Shown: positions 9,820 through 19,299, counted from the stretch's first letter. The stretch: 64,000 nucleotides of DNA from Pseudoduganella dura (GCF_009727155.1 NZ_WNWM01000002.1:2108001-2172000), one strand, 5' to 3'. The notes: a model not told the origin generated them from the letters alone. A program made the numbers and translations.

Positions 9820-10350
9820 TTAGCCGACCAGGCGGCCGCGCTTCATGTGCAAGCCGGTCATGCCGGTCGCGGCGATGGCGAGCAGCGTGTCGTGCGAGTT
9901 GGCGTGGCAGATCGCCACGCCGAGCGCGTCGGCCGCATCGGTGCCGGGCAGTCCCGGCAGCGCCAGCAGCCGCGACACCATCAGCTGCATCTGCTCCTTG
10001 ACGGCCTTGCCGGAACCGGTGACGGCCTGCTTGATCTGCGTGGGCGAATATTCGGCCACCGACAGCGCCCCGCTCACGAGGCCGCAAATGGCGGCGCCGC
10101 GCGCCTGCCCCAGCAGCAGGGTCGATTGCGGATTGACGTTGACGAAGACTTTTTCGATGGCGGCGCAATCGGGCTGGTAAGTGGCCGTGAGTTCGGTCAC
10201 GCCGTCGAGGATGACCTTCAGGCGCGTGGGCAGGTCCCCTTCGCCGCTCTTGATGGTGCCGGAGGCGATGTAGCGCAGCTTCGTGCCCTGCTTGTGGATG
10301 ACGCCGAAGCCGGTGGTGCGCAGGCCAGGGTCGATGCCGAGAATGATCAT
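9820..10350 (-). CDS. ruvC: Crossover junction endodeoxyribonuclease RuvC
   Basis: RNase H-fold resolvase that cuts Holliday junctions symmetrically. The first catalytic Asp lies in [14 protein letters not shown] (D7). The second acidic residue is in AAIEKVFVN, and the last Asp residues are in [14 protein letters not shown]. Its 176 residues match the family. A longer upstream frame exists but has no family similarity and runs into the palindromic repeat; the ATG at 10350 is the canonical start. It is the first gene of the ruvCAB run, 185 bases downstream of purH. Confidence 0.98.
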   Translation of the reverse strand: MIILGIDPGLRTTGFGVIHKQGTKLRYIASGTIKSGEGDLPTRLKVILDGVTELTATYQPDCAAIEKVFVNVNPQSTLLLGQARGAAICGLVSGALSVAEYSPTQIKQAVTGSGKAVKEQMQLMVSRLLALPGLPGTDAADALGVAICHANSHDTLLAIAATGMTGLHMKRGRLVG

Positions 10351-10420
10351 CGCTTGATTGTATGCAGTAAAGAAAGCGCCCGCAACTCGCGGGCGCCGAA
10401 TGGTGCAGCGTTACTGCCGG

Positions 10421-10524
10421 GTTCGTGTCCACAACGGGGGCAACCCCGTAAACGGACACGAGCTCAACTGTACTAACGATGAGCCCGTGTCCGAAAACGG
10501 GGTTGACCCCAGGTGGACACGAAC
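10421..10524. repeat. Inverted pair of REP-like palindromes (BIME-like)
   Basis: Two palindromic units face each other. Unit 1 (10421-10463) has outer arms CGTGTCC/GGACACG and an inner stem ACGGGG/CCCCGT. Unit 2 (10483-10524) has the same outer arms and an inner CGGGG TTGA CCCC. The reverse complement of unit 2 closely matches unit 1, and the pair is bounded by a perfect 12-base inversion, GTTCGTGTCCAC and GTGGACACGAAC. It lies between the 3' end of purH and ruvC, where it could stabilise the purH message or separate the two transcription units. Confidence 0.8.
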
Positions 10525-10534
10525 TGAACGCTTA

Positions 10535-12121
10535 TCAGTGGCGGAAGTGACGCGTGCCCGTGTACAGCATCACGACACCGCGCTCGTCGGCGGCATCGAT
10601 CACTTCCTGGTCGCGCATCGAGCCGCCCGGCTGGATCACGCAGGTGGCGCCGGCATCCACGACCACGTCCAGGCCGTCGCGGAACGGGAAGAACGCGTCG
10701 GAGGCGACCACGGAACCGGCCAGCGTCAGGCCGGCGTTCTGCGCCTTGATCGAAGCGATGCGCGCGGAATCGATGCGGCTCATCTGGCCGGCGCCCACGC
10801 CCAGCGTCATGTTGTTGCCGCAGAAGACGATCGCGTTCGATTTCACGAACTTCGCCACCTTCCACGCGAACATCAGGTCGACCAGCTGCTGCGGCGTCGG
10901 CTGCTTCTTCGTGACCACGCGGGTATCGGCCAGCAGCACGTTCTTCGAGTCGGCCGCCTGCACCAGCAGGCCGCCGCCCACGCGCTTGAAGTCCATCGCA
11001 TTCACCCCGTCGCCCAGGGCGATTTCCAGCAGGCGCACGTTCTGCTTGGCGGACATGATTTTCTTCGCTTCATCCGTAAACGACGGTGCGATCAGCACTT
11101 CGACGAACAGCTTGGCCAGCTCGGTGGCGGCAGCGCCGTCGACTTCCACGTTGAAGGCGATGATGCCGCCGAACGCCGAGGTCGGGTCGGTCTGCAGCGC
11201 GCGGCTGTAGGCTTCGACGGCGGAGCCGCCCAGCGCCACGCCGCACGGGTTGGCGTGCTTGACGATCACGCAGGCGGCCGGCTGGTCCATGCCGGAGAAG
11301 CTCTTCACGCATTCCCACGCGGCATCGGCGTCGGCGATGTTGTTGAACGACAGTTCCTTGCCCTGCAGCTGGCGGTAGTTCGCCAGCGCGCCCGGCACGG
11401 CCTTCGTGTCGCGGTAGAAGGCGGCGCCCTGGTGCGGGTTTTCGCCGTAGCGCATGTCCTGCACCTTTTCAAACGCCACGTTGAGCGTTTGCGGATAGGC
11501 GCCGCGGTTGGCGTGCGCACGGTCCGGGCCCAGGCTGGACAGGTAGTTGGTGATCGCACCGTCGTAGGCGGCAGTGTGCGCGTACACCTTCTTTGCCAGG
11601 TTGAAGCGGGTCTCGTAGCTGATGTAGCCGGGCGAGTTGTCCGTGGTCTTCAGCTCGGCCAGCACCACGCCATAGTCGGACGGATCGCAGATCACCACCA
11701 CGTCCTTGTGGTTCTTGGCCGCCGAGCGCAGCATCGCCGGGCCGCCGATATCGATGTTCTCGATCGCGTCGTCCAGCGTGCAGTCGTCCTTGGCCACCGT
11801 GGCCTGGAACGGGTAGAGGTTGACGACCACCATGTCGATCGTTGGAATGCCATGCTCATCCAGCTTGGCCATGTGCTCCGGGAAGTCGCGGCGGGCCAGG
11901 ATGCCGCCGTGCACTTTCGGGTGCAGCGTCTTCACGCGGCCATCCAGCATTTCCGGGAAGCCGGTGTAATCGGCGACCTCGGTAACGGCCAGGCCGTTTT
12001 CCTGCAGCAGCTTGGCGGTGCCGCCGGTGGACAGGAGTTTGACGCCCATCGCCGACAGGGCACGGGCGAAATCCAGAACGCCGGTCTTGTCGGAAACGGA
12101 GATGAGAGCTTGTTTGATCAT
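10535..12121 (-). CDS. purH: Bifunctional AICAR formyltransferase / IMP cyclohydrolase
   Basis: Catalyses the last two steps of de novo purine synthesis, AICAR to FAICAR to IMP. Its 528 residues are of usual length. The N-terminal MGS-like IMP cyclohydrolase domain (1-200) has [31 protein letters not shown] and NLYPF. The C-terminal transformylase domain carries the catalytic Lys-His in [10 protein letters not shown], then [10 protein letters not shown] and the closing VIDAADERG and [11 protein letters not shown]. It lies 100 bases downstream of fis in the dusB-fis-purH arrangement typical of Burkholderiales. Confidence 0.99.
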   Translation of the reverse strand: MIKQALISVSDKTGVLDFARALSAMGVKLLSTGGTAKLLQENGLAVTEVADYTGFPEMLDGRVKTLHPKVHGGILARRDFPEHMAKLDEHGIPTIDMVVVNLYPFQATVAKDDCTLDDAIENIDIGGPAMLRSAAKNHKDVVVICDPSDYGVVLAELKTTDNSPGYISYETRFNLAKKVYAHTAAYDGAITNYLSSLGPDRAHANRGAYPQTLNVAFEKVQDMRYGENPHQGAAFYRDTKAVPGALANYRQLQGKELSFNNIADADAAWECVKSFSGMDQPAACVIVKHANPCGVALGGSAVEAYSRALQTDPTSAFGGIIAFNVEVDGAAATELAKLFVEVLIAPSFTDEAKKIMSAKQNVRLLEIALGDGVNAMDFKRVGGGLLVQAADSKNVLLADTRVVTKKQPTPQQLVDLMFAWKVAKFVKSNAIVFCGNNMTLGVGAGQMSRIDSARIASIKAQNAGLTLAGSVVASDAFFPFRDGLDVVVDAGATCVIQPGGSMRDQEVIDAADERGVVMLYTGTRHFRH

Positions 12122-12221
12122 GGCTGTGGTCCAGGTTGAAAATCTTGTCGTTGAGCAGCCGCCGGCGCTGGTGGCCGGTCGCAGCCACGTCGCGAAACCT
12201 CGCCGGGCGGGACAAAAAGCT

Positions 12222-12455
12222 TTACAGCAGGCCGTGCTCCTGCAATTTCTTGCGCAGCGTATTGCGGTTGATGCCCAGCATCTGCGCGGCGTGCGACTGG
12301 TTGCCGTCGGCGCGGTGCATCACCACTTGCAGGATCGGCCGTTCGACGGTCATCACGACCATGTCGTAGATGTTCGACGGTTGCTGTTCGCCCAGGTCGT
12401 TGAAATACTCTTCGAGGCTCTTCGTGACAACTTCCTGGATACTTTCTTTGCTCAT
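12222..12455 (-). CDS. fis: DNA-binding protein Fis
   Basis: Nucleoid-associated regulator of 77 residues, the short betaproteobacterial form (the E. coli protein has 98). The C-terminal helix-turn-helix [20 protein letters not shown] matches Fis closely, with QEHGLL at the end. The N-terminal beta-hairpin that contacts Hin/Gin invertases in enterics is shortened. It is coupled to dusB upstream, the conserved dusB-fis operon whose promoter in other bacteria gives growth-phase control; that regulation is inferred here. Confidence 0.97.
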   Translation of the reverse strand: MSKESIQEVVTKSLEEYFNDLGEQQPSNIYDMVVMTVERPILQVVMHRADGNQSHAAQMLGINRNTLRKKLQEHGLL

Positions 12456-12497
12456 GTTCTTCTATTTAACGAAATAATTTGCCGATCTGGCGCCAAG

Positions 12498-13514
12498 TCA
12501 GGCGGCCAGCATGTCTTCGGCGAGGCGGTATTGTAACCGCTCGCCATGCTTCCATTGGGATTCAAAGAAGCTGTCCACGGCGCGCAATTGTTCGACGGTG
12601 GACTCGAGACGGTTCATCTCCTGCCGGAAATCCTCCCCGCCCGGGAGGTCGCGCACATACCAGCCGATATGCTTGCGCGCGGTGCGCACGCCGAGGTATT
12701 CGCCATAGAAGGCGTAGTGGGCGCGCAGGTGTTCGTCCATCAGCTTGCGCACCTCGAGCACCAGCGGCGGCGGCATGTGGGTGCCCGTTCGCAGGTAATG
12801 TTCTATCTCGCGGAAGATCCATGGCCGGCCCTGGGCGGCGCGGCCGACCATCACGGCATCCGCGCCCGTCCGGTCGAGCACGAAGCGGGCTTTTTCGGGC
12901 GTGGTGATGTCGCCGTTGGCCACCACCGGGATCTTCACGGCGGCCTTGACGGCGGCGATGGTGTCGTACTCCGCGTCGCCGGTGTAACCGTCGGCCCGGG
13001 TGCGGCCATGCAGGGTGAGCATCTGGATGCCGGCGTCTTCGGCGATGCGGGCGATATTCAATGCATTCTTGTTCGCGCGATCCCAGCCGGTGCGAAATTT
13101 CAGCGTGACGGGCACCGGTACCGCTCCCACCACGGCATGCAGGATCTTTTCCACCAGGTCTTCGAACTGCAGCAGCGCCGAGCCGCACCAGTTGTTGCAC
13201 ACCTTCTTCACGGGACAACCCATGTTGATGTCGATGATCTGGGCGCCTTTGTCCACGTTGAAGCGGGCGCAATCGGCCAGTTCCTGCGGATCGGAACCGG
13301 CGATCTGCACCGCTTTCGGCTCCATCTCGCCGGTATGGTCGGTGCGGCGCGAGCTCTTTTCGCTGGCCCACACGCGCGGATTGGCCGCCGCCATTTCGGA
13401 GACGGCATAGCCGGCCCCCAGTTCCTTGCAGAGTTGCCGGAACGGCCGGTCGGTAACGCCCGCCATCGGGGCGACGAACACGTTATTGCGCAACTGATAA
13501 GGACCGATTTGCAC
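12498..13514 (-). CDS. dusB: tRNA-dihydrouridine synthase B
   Basis: FMN enzyme that reduces uridine (U17 in E. coli) in the tRNA D-loop. It has 338 residues. The N-terminal TIM barrel begins FVAPMAGVTDRPFRQL, with the active-site segment IDINMGCPVKKVCNNWCGSA (catalytic Cys within NMGCPVKKV by family homology), and FMN phosphate binding in VVANGDITTPEKA and MVGRAAQGRPWIF. A helical C-terminal tRNA-binding domain follows. It heads the dusB-fis-purH unit and is divergent from the glycosidase gene across a 265-base spacer. Confidence 0.98.
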   Translation of the reverse strand: MQIGPYQLRNNVFVAPMAGVTDRPFRQLCKELGAGYAVSEMAAANPRVWASEKSSRRTDHTGEMEPKAVQIAGSDPQELADCARFNVDKGAQIIDINMGCPVKKVCNNWCGSALLQFEDLVEKILHAVVGAVPVPVTLKFRTGWDRANKNALNIARIAEDAGIQMLTLHGRTRADGYTGDAEYDTIAAVKAAVKIPVVANGDITTPEKARFVLDRTGADAVMVGRAAQGRPWIFREIEHYLRTGTHMPPPLVLEVRKLMDEHLRAHYAFYGEYLGVRTARKHIGWYVRDLPGGEDFRQEMNRLESTVEQLRAVDSFFESQWKHGERLQYRLAEDMLAA

Positions 13515-13572
13515 TGGGGTATCAAATGAGAATTGCCGGAGGAACCTGCAATTCTAACCCAAGCACTGCTCA

Positions 13573-13598
13573 TTTAATACGCACGAATTTGTATTAAA
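13573..13598. promoter_or_regulatory. Inverted repeat in the dusB/glycosidase divergent spacer
   Basis: TTTAATAC, 10 bases, GTATTAAA: perfect 8-base arms. It lies roughly where the -35 region of the leftward dusB promoter should be (a TAGAAT -10-like box is at 13551-13556, minus strand). An operator for a dimeric regulator is possible; no regulator gene is adjacent. Confidence 0.45.
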
Positions 13599-13692
13599 CA
13601 GGTGGGTGTGCAGCTTTCCGGTTATGAAACAATGAGTTATACAAGGAAATTTTTCGGACGGGCGTGCGCGCCAAGCAGGTATTTTTCCCCGG

Positions 13693-13721
13693 TTGACATA
13701 AAACAAACGCTACGGGATCAT
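13693..13721 (+). promoter_or_regulatory. Probable promoter of the glycoside hydrolase gene
   Basis: A perfect TTGACA (13693-13698) is followed 17 bases later by GATCAT (13716-13721, four of six matches to TATAAT). The start codon is about 60 bases downstream. Confidence 0.55.
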
Positions 13722-13723
13722 TT

Positions 13724-13737
13724 AGATAGCGCTAACA
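13724..13737. promoter_or_regulatory. LacI/GalR-type operator candidate
   Basis: AGATAGCGCTAACA matches 12 of 14 positions of the TGTTAGCGCTAACA palindrome used by many LacI-family sugar regulators. It sits immediately downstream of the predicted -10, where a bound repressor would block initiation. No LacI-family gene is in the window. Confidence 0.55.
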
Positions 13738-13779
13738 ACGGCGCTGGACGTGGCAACAAAAACAACCATGGAGATGTGC

Positions 13780-16128
13780 ATGACGATCACCCCTACCCGG
13801 CTCGCGGCAGCGATTGCTTCAGCCTTCCTGCTTGCCGGCAATGTCTCGGCAGCCCCGCTGGCGACACTGGACCGCAATGGCGCCTTTGTCTCGGTCGAGG
13901 CGTACGGCCCCAACATCCTGCACGTGACGATCGCGGTGGACAAGGCCGAGGTGTTGAAGGGACCGGGCTACGGGATCATCGCGCAGCACACGGACAACAA
14001 GGCATTCCAGCACCGCCCCGCCGCCGACGGCGACACGTTCAGCTCGAACGGCATGACGCTGCGGATCAATCCGGCGCCGGCGCCGCAGATTCCCACGCAA
14101 AGCCAGAAGTACTTCGCGCCGTCGCTGGCGCCGGTCGGCCTGGACGTGCGCGATGCCCAGGGCCGGCAGATCCTGAAGATGACGGGCTGGGAAATGTCGC
14201 CGCAGACCGTCAATGGAGAAAAGACGTACCAGGTCGGCGCCGAGTTCGCCGCGCCGGCCGACGAGCATTACTACGGCATGGGCCAGAACCAGGAATCGCT
14301 GTCCGGGCTGGACCTGCGCGGCCGCACGCTGGACTGCAAGCACTGGTACGACGCGCCGGGCGGCGAAACGGTGTGCGTACCGTTCATGGTGTCGTCGAAG
14401 GGCTACGGTATCGTGTGGGACAACCCGTCCGCCACCCGGTTCAGCGCGGCGGTACTGGGCACTACCAGGTTCCAGTCGAATGTGGGCGAGCGGGTCAGCT
14501 TCTTCGTCATCACCGGCAAGAACGCCGCGGAACTGTATGCCGGCTATGCCCGGCTGACCGGCAGGACGCCGATTCCACCGAAGGCCGCGTTCGGCCTGAT
14601 CCAGTCGAAGGCGCGCTATGACAGCCAGCAGGAAGTGCTGCGCATCGCCAACACGTATCGCCAGAAGCGCTATCCGCTGGACATCATGGTGGTCGACTGG
14701 TTCTACTGGACGCGGATGGGCCAGCTCGACATCGATCCGGCGCAGTATCCCGATCCGGAAGGCATGAACAGGCAGCTGCACGACCTTGGCATGCAGTCGA
14801 TCATTTCGATCTGGCCGCGCTTCGAAACCTCGGGCCGCTACTTCAATGAGCTCGATGCCAAGGGTTACCTGCTGAAGGACAAGGACGGCAAGTCCGTCGA
14901 CGGCCTGCCGTTCCGCTCGGACCGTACCGGCGGCCTGATCGACTCCACCAACCCGGCCGCCCGCAAGTGGTTCTTTGAAAAAGTGCGCGACAACATCCTG
15001 TCGCGCGGCTTCGACTACCCGTGGCTGGACGAGACCGAACCCGACCTGGTGCCGGATGGCTTCCATTACTCGGTCGGCACGGGCGACCGCTACCGCAACC
15101 TGTTCCCGCTGGTGCACACCGAAGGCTTTGCGGAAGGCATGCGCGCATGGAAGCCGAACCGCCGCGCGCTGATCCTGTCGCGCGCCGCCTACCTGGGGTC
15201 GCAGCGCACCGGCGCGCTGTTCTGGTCGTCCGATATCAAATCCACCTGGGAAGCGCTGGCGCGGCAGATCCCGACCGGGCTGAACATGACAGCCTCCGGC
15301 ATCGCCTACTGGGGCAACGACATCGGCGGCTGGCAGAACCTGCCGCAGACCACCGAAGCCACGAAGGCGCCGCTGCTCGATCCATCGGACGCGCGGGGCG
15401 TCGTCGGCCAGAACCACGACTACCCGGAATTGCACACGCGCTGGTTCCAGTACGGCACCTTCACGCCGACCCTGCGCCTGCACGGCTCACGCAAGGAAGC
15501 GGAACTGTGGTCGTTCGGCAAGGGGGCCGAAGCGGTCATGGCCAAGTTCAACGCGCTGCGCTACCAGCTGATTCCCTACATCTACAGCCAGGCGAAGATG
15601 ACGTACGACACCGGCGCGCCGTTCATGCGGCCGCTGTGGATGGACTTCGGCAGCGACCCGAACGTGGCCAACATCGGCACGCAGTACATGTTCGGCCCGG
15701 CGTTCCTGGTGGCGCCGGTCACGGAGCAGGGCCAGACGGAAAAGAACGTCTACCTGCCCGCCGGTACCGACTGGTACAACTGGTGGACCAACGAAAAGCT
15801 GGCCGGCGGCCAGTGGGTGAAGGTGGCCGCGCCGATCGACCAGATCCCGTTGTTCGTGAAAGCCGGCTCGATCGTGCCGCTGGGCGCCGCCGTGCAGTCC
15901 ACCGCCGGCCGGCAGGCGATCGAGCAGATCCTCGTCTATCCGGGCAAGGGCGATGCCGAGTTCGCGCTGTATGACGACGACGGGCTGACGTACGACTACG
16001 AAAAGGGCAGGAACGTGGTCACCGGCAAGCTGCGCTGGAAGGAATCGGACGGTACGCTGAGCGCCACCGGCGGTGCGCCGGGCTTCGCCGCCTCGGCACC
16101 GAAGCTGGTGAAGGTCATCGGGCGCTGA
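13780..16128 (+). CDS. Glycoside hydrolase family 31 (alpha-glucosidase / alpha-xylosidase type), exported
   Basis: Retaining glycosidase of about 782 residues that cleaves alpha-linked glucose or xylose from the non-reducing end. The N-terminus is a signal peptide ending near VSAA. An N-terminal beta-sandwich is followed by the (beta/alpha)8 barrel. The nucleophile is D417 in WLDETEPD; the acid/base is D485 in FWSSD after RAAYLGSQRTGA; WGNDIGGW follows as expected. C-terminal beta domains include YPGKGDAEFALYDDDGLTYDYEKG. The start at 13780 is chosen because GGAG (13770-13773) precedes it by six bases; in-frame starts at 13750, 13768 and 13774 lack this. There are no transporter or regulator genes beside it. 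The substrate (maltooligosaccharide, isoprimeverose or xyloglucan fragment) cannot be read from sequence; the LDETEPD form is common in alpha-xylosidase-like clades. Confidence 0.93.
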   Translation: MTITPTRLAAAIASAFLLAGNVSAAPLATLDRNGAFVSVEAYGPNILHVTIAVDKAEVLKGPGYGIIAQHTDNKAFQHRPAADGDTFSSNGMTLRINPAPAPQIPTQSQKYFAPSLAPVGLDVRDAQGRQILKMTGWEMSPQTVNGEKTYQVGAEFAAPADEHYYGMGQNQESLSGLDLRGRTLDCKHWYDAPGGETVCVPFMVSSKGYGIVWDNPSATRFSAAVLGTTRFQSNVGERVSFFVITGKNAAELYAGYARLTGRTPIPPKAAFGLIQSKARYDSQQEVLRIANTYRQKRYPLDIMVVDWFYWTRMGQLDIDPAQYPDPEGMNRQLHDLGMQSIISIWPRFETSGRYFNELDAKGYLLKDKDGKSVDGLPFRSDRTGGLIDSTNPAARKWFFEKVRDNILSRGFDYPWLDETEPDLVPDGFHYSVGTGDRYRNLFPLVHTEGFAEGMRAWKPNRRALILSRAAYLGSQRTGALFWSSDIKSTWEALARQIPTGLNMTASGIAYWGNDIGGWQNLPQTTEATKAPLLDPSDARGVVGQNHDYPELHTRWFQYGTFTPTLRLHGSRKEAELWSFGKGAEAVMAKFNALRYQLIPYIYSQAKMTYDTGAPFMRPLWMDFGSDPNVANIGTQYMFGPAFLVAPVTEQGQTEKNVYLPAGTDWYNWWTNEKLAGGQWVKVAAPIDQIPLFVKAGSIVPLGAAVQSTAGRQAIEQILVYPGKGDAEFALYDDDGLTYDYEKGRNVVTGKLRWKESDGTLSATGGAPGFAASAPKLVKVIGR

Positions 16129-16134
16129 AAGCAA

Positions 16135-16197
16135 AAACCGGTGACAGGCTCGATTTTCAAGAAACATTTCAAGTCAATCGGAGCCTGTCACCGGTTT
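16135..16197. repeat. Long palindromic intergenic element between convergent genes
   Basis: Perfect 17-base inverted arms AAACCGGTGACAGGCTC and GAGCCTGTCACCGGTTT, which can be extended through GATT/AATC with a one-base bulge. It lies between the glycosidase stop and the stop of the convergent phosphatase gene and has A/T flanks on both sides, so it may terminate transcription in both directions. It differs from the palindromes at 10421 and 37831. Confidence 0.8.
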
Positions 16198-16209
16198 GTT
16201 TGCAACCGA

Positions 16210-16863
16210 TCAGACGATGTCGTCCAGCGCCTGGGCCAGGTGGTCGACCTCGCCCCACTGCGTCAGCGCGAGCTTGCCGCCGGCAAAGGTAAAGCGGTTG
16301 ATGCTGGCGTTGCGCACCTGGAAGTCGCGCGGGCTGTCCAGCGTCATTTCACGGGCGGCCCGGTAAGCGCATTCGAGCACGCCGCCGTGGGCGACGATCG
16401 CCAGCTTGCGGCCGGGATATTGTCCGGCCCAGCGGCCAATGGCCGCGATGCAGCGCTCGTAGAAATGGCGGAAGCTTTCGGCATGGCGTTCGCCGTGCGG
16501 CATCACCGAATCCACGTGCCGCCCCTGCCAGGCAGCGAAGTGGTCGGGATAGCGCTCCTCGATCTCTGTATACAAGAGGCCTTCGAACACGCCGTAGCCG
16601 CGCTCGCGCAGTTCACGGTCGGTATGGAACGGCACATGGTGGAACGACGCCACGGCCTCGGCCGTATGCATGGCCCGCTGCAGGTCGGAAGCGACGATGG
16701 CCGCCAGCGGTTCCGCGGCCAGCGCCCGTGCCAGCGCGGCCGCCTGGCGCCGGCCCGCATCGTTCAGGCCGATGTCGAGGTGGCCCTGCAGCCGGCGCAC
16801 GGCATTCCATGCCGTTTCGCCATGACGGATCAATAACAGCTCCGTACCCGCCTGTTCCGTCAT
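16210..16863 (-). CDS. Histidine phosphatase family protein (phosphoglycerate-mutase-like)
   Basis: A cytoplasmic phosphatase of 217 residues. The phospho-accepting histidine is in LLIRHGETAWN (H14). Family blocks follow: LQGHLDIGLNDAGRRQA, IVASDLQRAMHTAEA, an acid residue in RERGYGVFEG, and the second histidine in IVAHGGVLE. This resembles the PhoE/CobC group; the substrate is not predictable. The start at 16863 is preceded by GGGGAAAGC on the minus strand. An alternative ATG at 16899 overlaps the upstream gene's stop by four bases (ATGA), so translational coupling is likely either way. The long frame reaching to 17517 is only the antiphase of the upstream gene. Confidence 0.9.
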   Translation of the reverse strand: MTEQAGTELLLIRHGETAWNAVRRLQGHLDIGLNDAGRRQAAALARALAAEPLAAIVASDLQRAMHTAEAVASFHHVPFHTDRELRERGYGVFEGLLYTEIEERYPDHFAAWQGRHVDSVMPHGERHAESFRHFYERCIAAIGRWAGQYPGRKLAIVAHGGVLECAYRAAREMTLDSPRDFQVRNASINRFTFAGGKLALTQWGEVDHLAQALDDIV

Positions 16864-16895
16864 GCTTTCCCCGATCCGCTCAGTCATCCGCCCGC

Positions 16896-17525
16896 TCATG
16901 CGCGTTTCAATGTATAGGTGCCTATGATCTGCGCCTCGTCCAGGATGTGGCCGTGCAGCGCCGCCAGCGCCTGCTGTGCCGTGAAGTCGCCTTCGACCGG
17001 CAGTTGCGGCACGTCGATCGCATACAGGCGGAAAATATAGTGGTGCACCCGCTCGTCGTTCCATGGCGGGCACGGGCCGTCGTAGCCGAAATAACGGCCG
17101 CTCATGTCCGGATCGCCGTCGAACCAGCCCGTATAGTCGTTCAGGCCATGGCGCATCCGCACGCCGGTATCGGCAATCGCGGGCCCCGGCTTGCCGCGCG
17201 GCGTCACGCCCTCGGCATGCGAACCGGCGGGCAGGCTGCGCACGGTTGGCGGAATGTCCACCAGCGCCCAGTGATAGAAATCGCCCCGCGGCAGGTCTGC
17301 AGGCAGCGTCTTGGCGGCCTGATTGACGTCCGTGCCCACGGTGGGCGCGTCGCCGTCGATGCACAGCAGCACCAGCGAGGCGGTGCCGGGCGGGATGTCG
17401 TCCCACGCCAGGTGCGGGTTGCGATTGCCGGCCAGCCGCACGTGCGTTGCCGGGTCGGGTTCCGCGAACGCGAATTGAGCAGGAATCGCCGCGCCGTTCT
17501 TGAATGAATCGCTCCACAGCTTCAT
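16896..17525 (-). CDS. YbhB/YbcL family Raf-kinase-inhibitor-like protein
   Basis: A PEBP-fold protein of 209 residues. Recognisable elements are FAFAEPDPATHV, NRNPHLAW, the anion-pocket segment GTASLVLLCIDGDAPT, FYHWALVDIP, GYDGPCPPWNDERVHHYIFRLYAID and the closing GHILDEAQIIGTYTLKR. These match the bacterial YbhB family, whose ligand and role remain unclear. There is no signal peptide. It lies between dtd and the phosphatase gene in the leftward tyrS cluster and overlaps the phosphatase's upstream start by four bases. Confidence 0.93.
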   Translation of the reverse strand: MKLWSDSFKNGAAIPAQFAFAEPDPATHVRLAGNRNPHLAWDDIPPGTASLVLLCIDGDAPTVGTDVNQAAKTLPADLPRGDFYHWALVDIPPTVRSLPAGSHAEGVTPRGKPGPAIADTGVRMRHGLNDYTGWFDGDPDMSGRYFGYDGPCPPWNDERVHHYIFRLYAIDVPQLPVEGDFTAQQALAALHGHILDEAQIIGTYTLKRA

Positions 17526-17546
17526 GAATCGTCCTTTAACGAGATG

Positions 17547-17999
17547 TTATTGATTACTTGGACCTGTCTGGAGCCAGAAGGTTACCGGGCCGTCGTTGGT
17601 GAGCGTGACTTTCATGTCCGCGCCGAACCGGCCGGTCTCGACGACGGCATGCCGCCCCCGGGCCTGCTGCACGAAATGGTCGAACAGGCGCTTGCCATCG
17701 GCCGGCGCGGCAGCCGGCGAGAACGACGGGCGGGTGCCGGAACGGGTATCGGCCGCCAGCGTGAACTGGGGCACCAGCAGCAGGCCGCCGGCCACGTCGG
17801 CGACGCTGCGGTTCATCTTGCCGGCATCGTCCGAAAAGACCCGGTACGACAGCAGCTTGGCCAGCAGCGCATCGGCGTCCCGCTCGGTATCGCCCTTCTC
17901 CGCGCACACCAGCACCATCAGGCCGCCATCGATCGCGCCGACCACGGCGCCGTCGACGACGACCTGGGCCGCCATCACCCTCTGCAATAAACCGATCAT
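17547..17999 (-). CDS. dtd: D-aminoacyl-tRNA deacylase
   Basis: Proofreading enzyme that hydrolyses D-amino acids (and glycine) from mischarged tRNA. It has 150 residues. The active-site SQFTL motif appears as [10 protein letters not shown] (P in place of S), and the cross-subunit cis Gly-Pro motif is NDGPVTFWL near the C-terminus. The start MIGLLQRV fits the family. It directly follows tyrS with a 10-base gap, which makes functional sense because D-Tyr-tRNA(Tyr) is a known substrate. Confidence 0.97.
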   Translation of the reverse strand: MIGLLQRVMAAQVVVDGAVVGAIDGGLMVLVCAEKGDTERDADALLAKLLSYRVFSDDAGKMNRSVADVAGGLLLVPQFTLAADTRSGTRPSFSPAAAPADGKRLFDHFVQQARGRHAVVETGRFGADMKVTLTNDGPVTFWLQTGPSNQ

Positions 18000-18009
18000 T
18001 ACAGCGCGA

Positions 18010-19299
18010 TCATGCCGACAGCGTGACGCGCGCGAACTTGCGCTTGCCCACCTGCAGCACGAAGGTACCGGCGTCGGCCTTCAGCGCCTTGTCGCTGATG
18101 ACGGTGCCGTCGATGCGCACGCCGCCCTGGTCGATCATCCGCATCGCTTCGGATGTCGATGCGCACAGGCCGGTCTGCTTGAGCAGTTGCGCCAGGCCCA
18201 GCGGCGCGCCGGTGACGGCGATCTCGGCGATATCGTCCGGAATGCCGCCCTTCGAGCGGTTGACGAAATCGGCCAGCGCATCCTCGGCCGCCTGGCGCGA
18301 ATGGAAGCGCTCGACGATTTCCTGGGCGATCGCCACTTTCGCGTCGCGCGGGTTGGCGCCGCCTTCGATGGCCTTCTTCAAGGCGCCCACCTCGTCCAGC
18401 GAGCGCCACGACAGCAGCTCGTAGTAGCGCCACATCATCGTGTCCGAGATGCTCATCACTTTCGCGAACATCGTATTGGCCGGCTCGGTGATGCCGATGT
18501 AGTTGTTCTTCGACTTCGACATCTTCTCGACGCCGTCGAGGCCTTCGAGCAGCGGCATCGTCAGGATGCACTGCGGCTCCTGGCCCCAATCCTTCTGCAG
18601 CTCGCGCCCGACCAGCAGATTGAACTTCTGGTCGGTGCCGCCCAGCTCCAGGTCGCTCTTCAGCGCCACCGAATCGTAGCCCTGCATCAGTGGGTACAGG
18701 AACTCGTGCACCGAGATCGGTGTCCCATTCTTGAAGCGCTTGGCGAAATCGTCCCGTTCCATCATCCGCGCCACGGTGTAGCGGGAAGCGAGCTGGATCA
18801 TGCCGCGCGCGCCGAGCTGGTCGCACCATTCGGAGTTGTAGCGGATTTCCGTCTTCGCCGGGTCGAGCACGAGCGATGCCTGCTTGAAGTACGTCTGCGC
18901 GTTGAGTTCGATCTGTTCGCGCGTCAGTGGCGGGCGCGTGACGTTGCGGCCGGAAGGATCGCCGATCATCGACGTGAAGTCGCCGATCAGGAAGATCACC
19001 TGGTGACCCAGGTTTTGCAGCTGGCGCATCTTGTTCAGCACCACGGTGTGGCCAAGGTGCAAGTCGGGTGCGGTCGGGTCCAGGCCCAGTTTGATGCGCA
19101 GCGGCACGCCGGTCTGTTCGGAACGCGCAAGTTTCTGAGCGAATTCACTTTCGATCAGCAGTTCGTCGACACCCCTCTTGGCGATCGCCAGAGCTTCTTG
19201 TACGGTGTCGCTTATCGGCAGATTCGCCGGTAATTTGGTGGGCAGCACGGCGGTCGCAGCAGCAGCGGCAATGTTTTGCGCTGGGGAATTTGTATCCAT
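18010..19299 (-). CDS. tyrS: Tyrosine--tRNA ligase
   Basis: Class I synthetase of 429 residues charging tRNA(Tyr). The first signature is HLGH in [17 protein letters not shown], followed by [17 protein letters not shown]; the second is KMSKSKNN. The C-terminal S4-like RNA-binding domain has [20 protein letters not shown]. The HLGH form and the DPTAPDLH context are those of the TyrZ-like branch. An N-terminal extension of about 30 residues, rich in Ala, precedes the usual start. It begins the leftward tyrS-dtd-YbhB-phosphatase group and is divergent from the M23 peptidase gene. Confidence 0.98.
   Translation of the reverse strand: MDTNSPAQNIAAAAATAVLPTKLPANLPISDTVQEALAIAKRGVDELLIESEFAQKLARSEQTGVPLRIKLGLDPTAPDLHLGHTVVLNKMRQLQNLGHQVIFLIGDFTSMIGDPSGRNVTRPPLTREQIELNAQTYFKQASLVLDPAKTEIRYNSEWCDQLGARGMIQLASRYTVARMMERDDFAKRFKNGTPISVHEFLYPLMQGYDSVALKSDLELGGTDQKFNLLVGRELQKDWGQEPQCILTMPLLEGLDGVEKMSKSKNNYIGITEPANTMFAKVMSISDTMMWRYYELLSWRSLDEVGALKKAIEGGANPRDAKVAIAQEIVERFHSRQAAEDALADFVNRSKGGIPDDIAEIAVTGAPLGLAQLLKQTGLCASTSEAMRMIDQGGVRIDGTVISDKALKADAGTFVLQVGKRKFARVTLSA

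Noticed and set aside
16899..17517. N-terminal extension of the histidine phosphatase frame
   Set aside because: This part is the alternative frame of the YbhB-like gene, which has all its family motifs; the phosphatase starts at 16863 or 16899.
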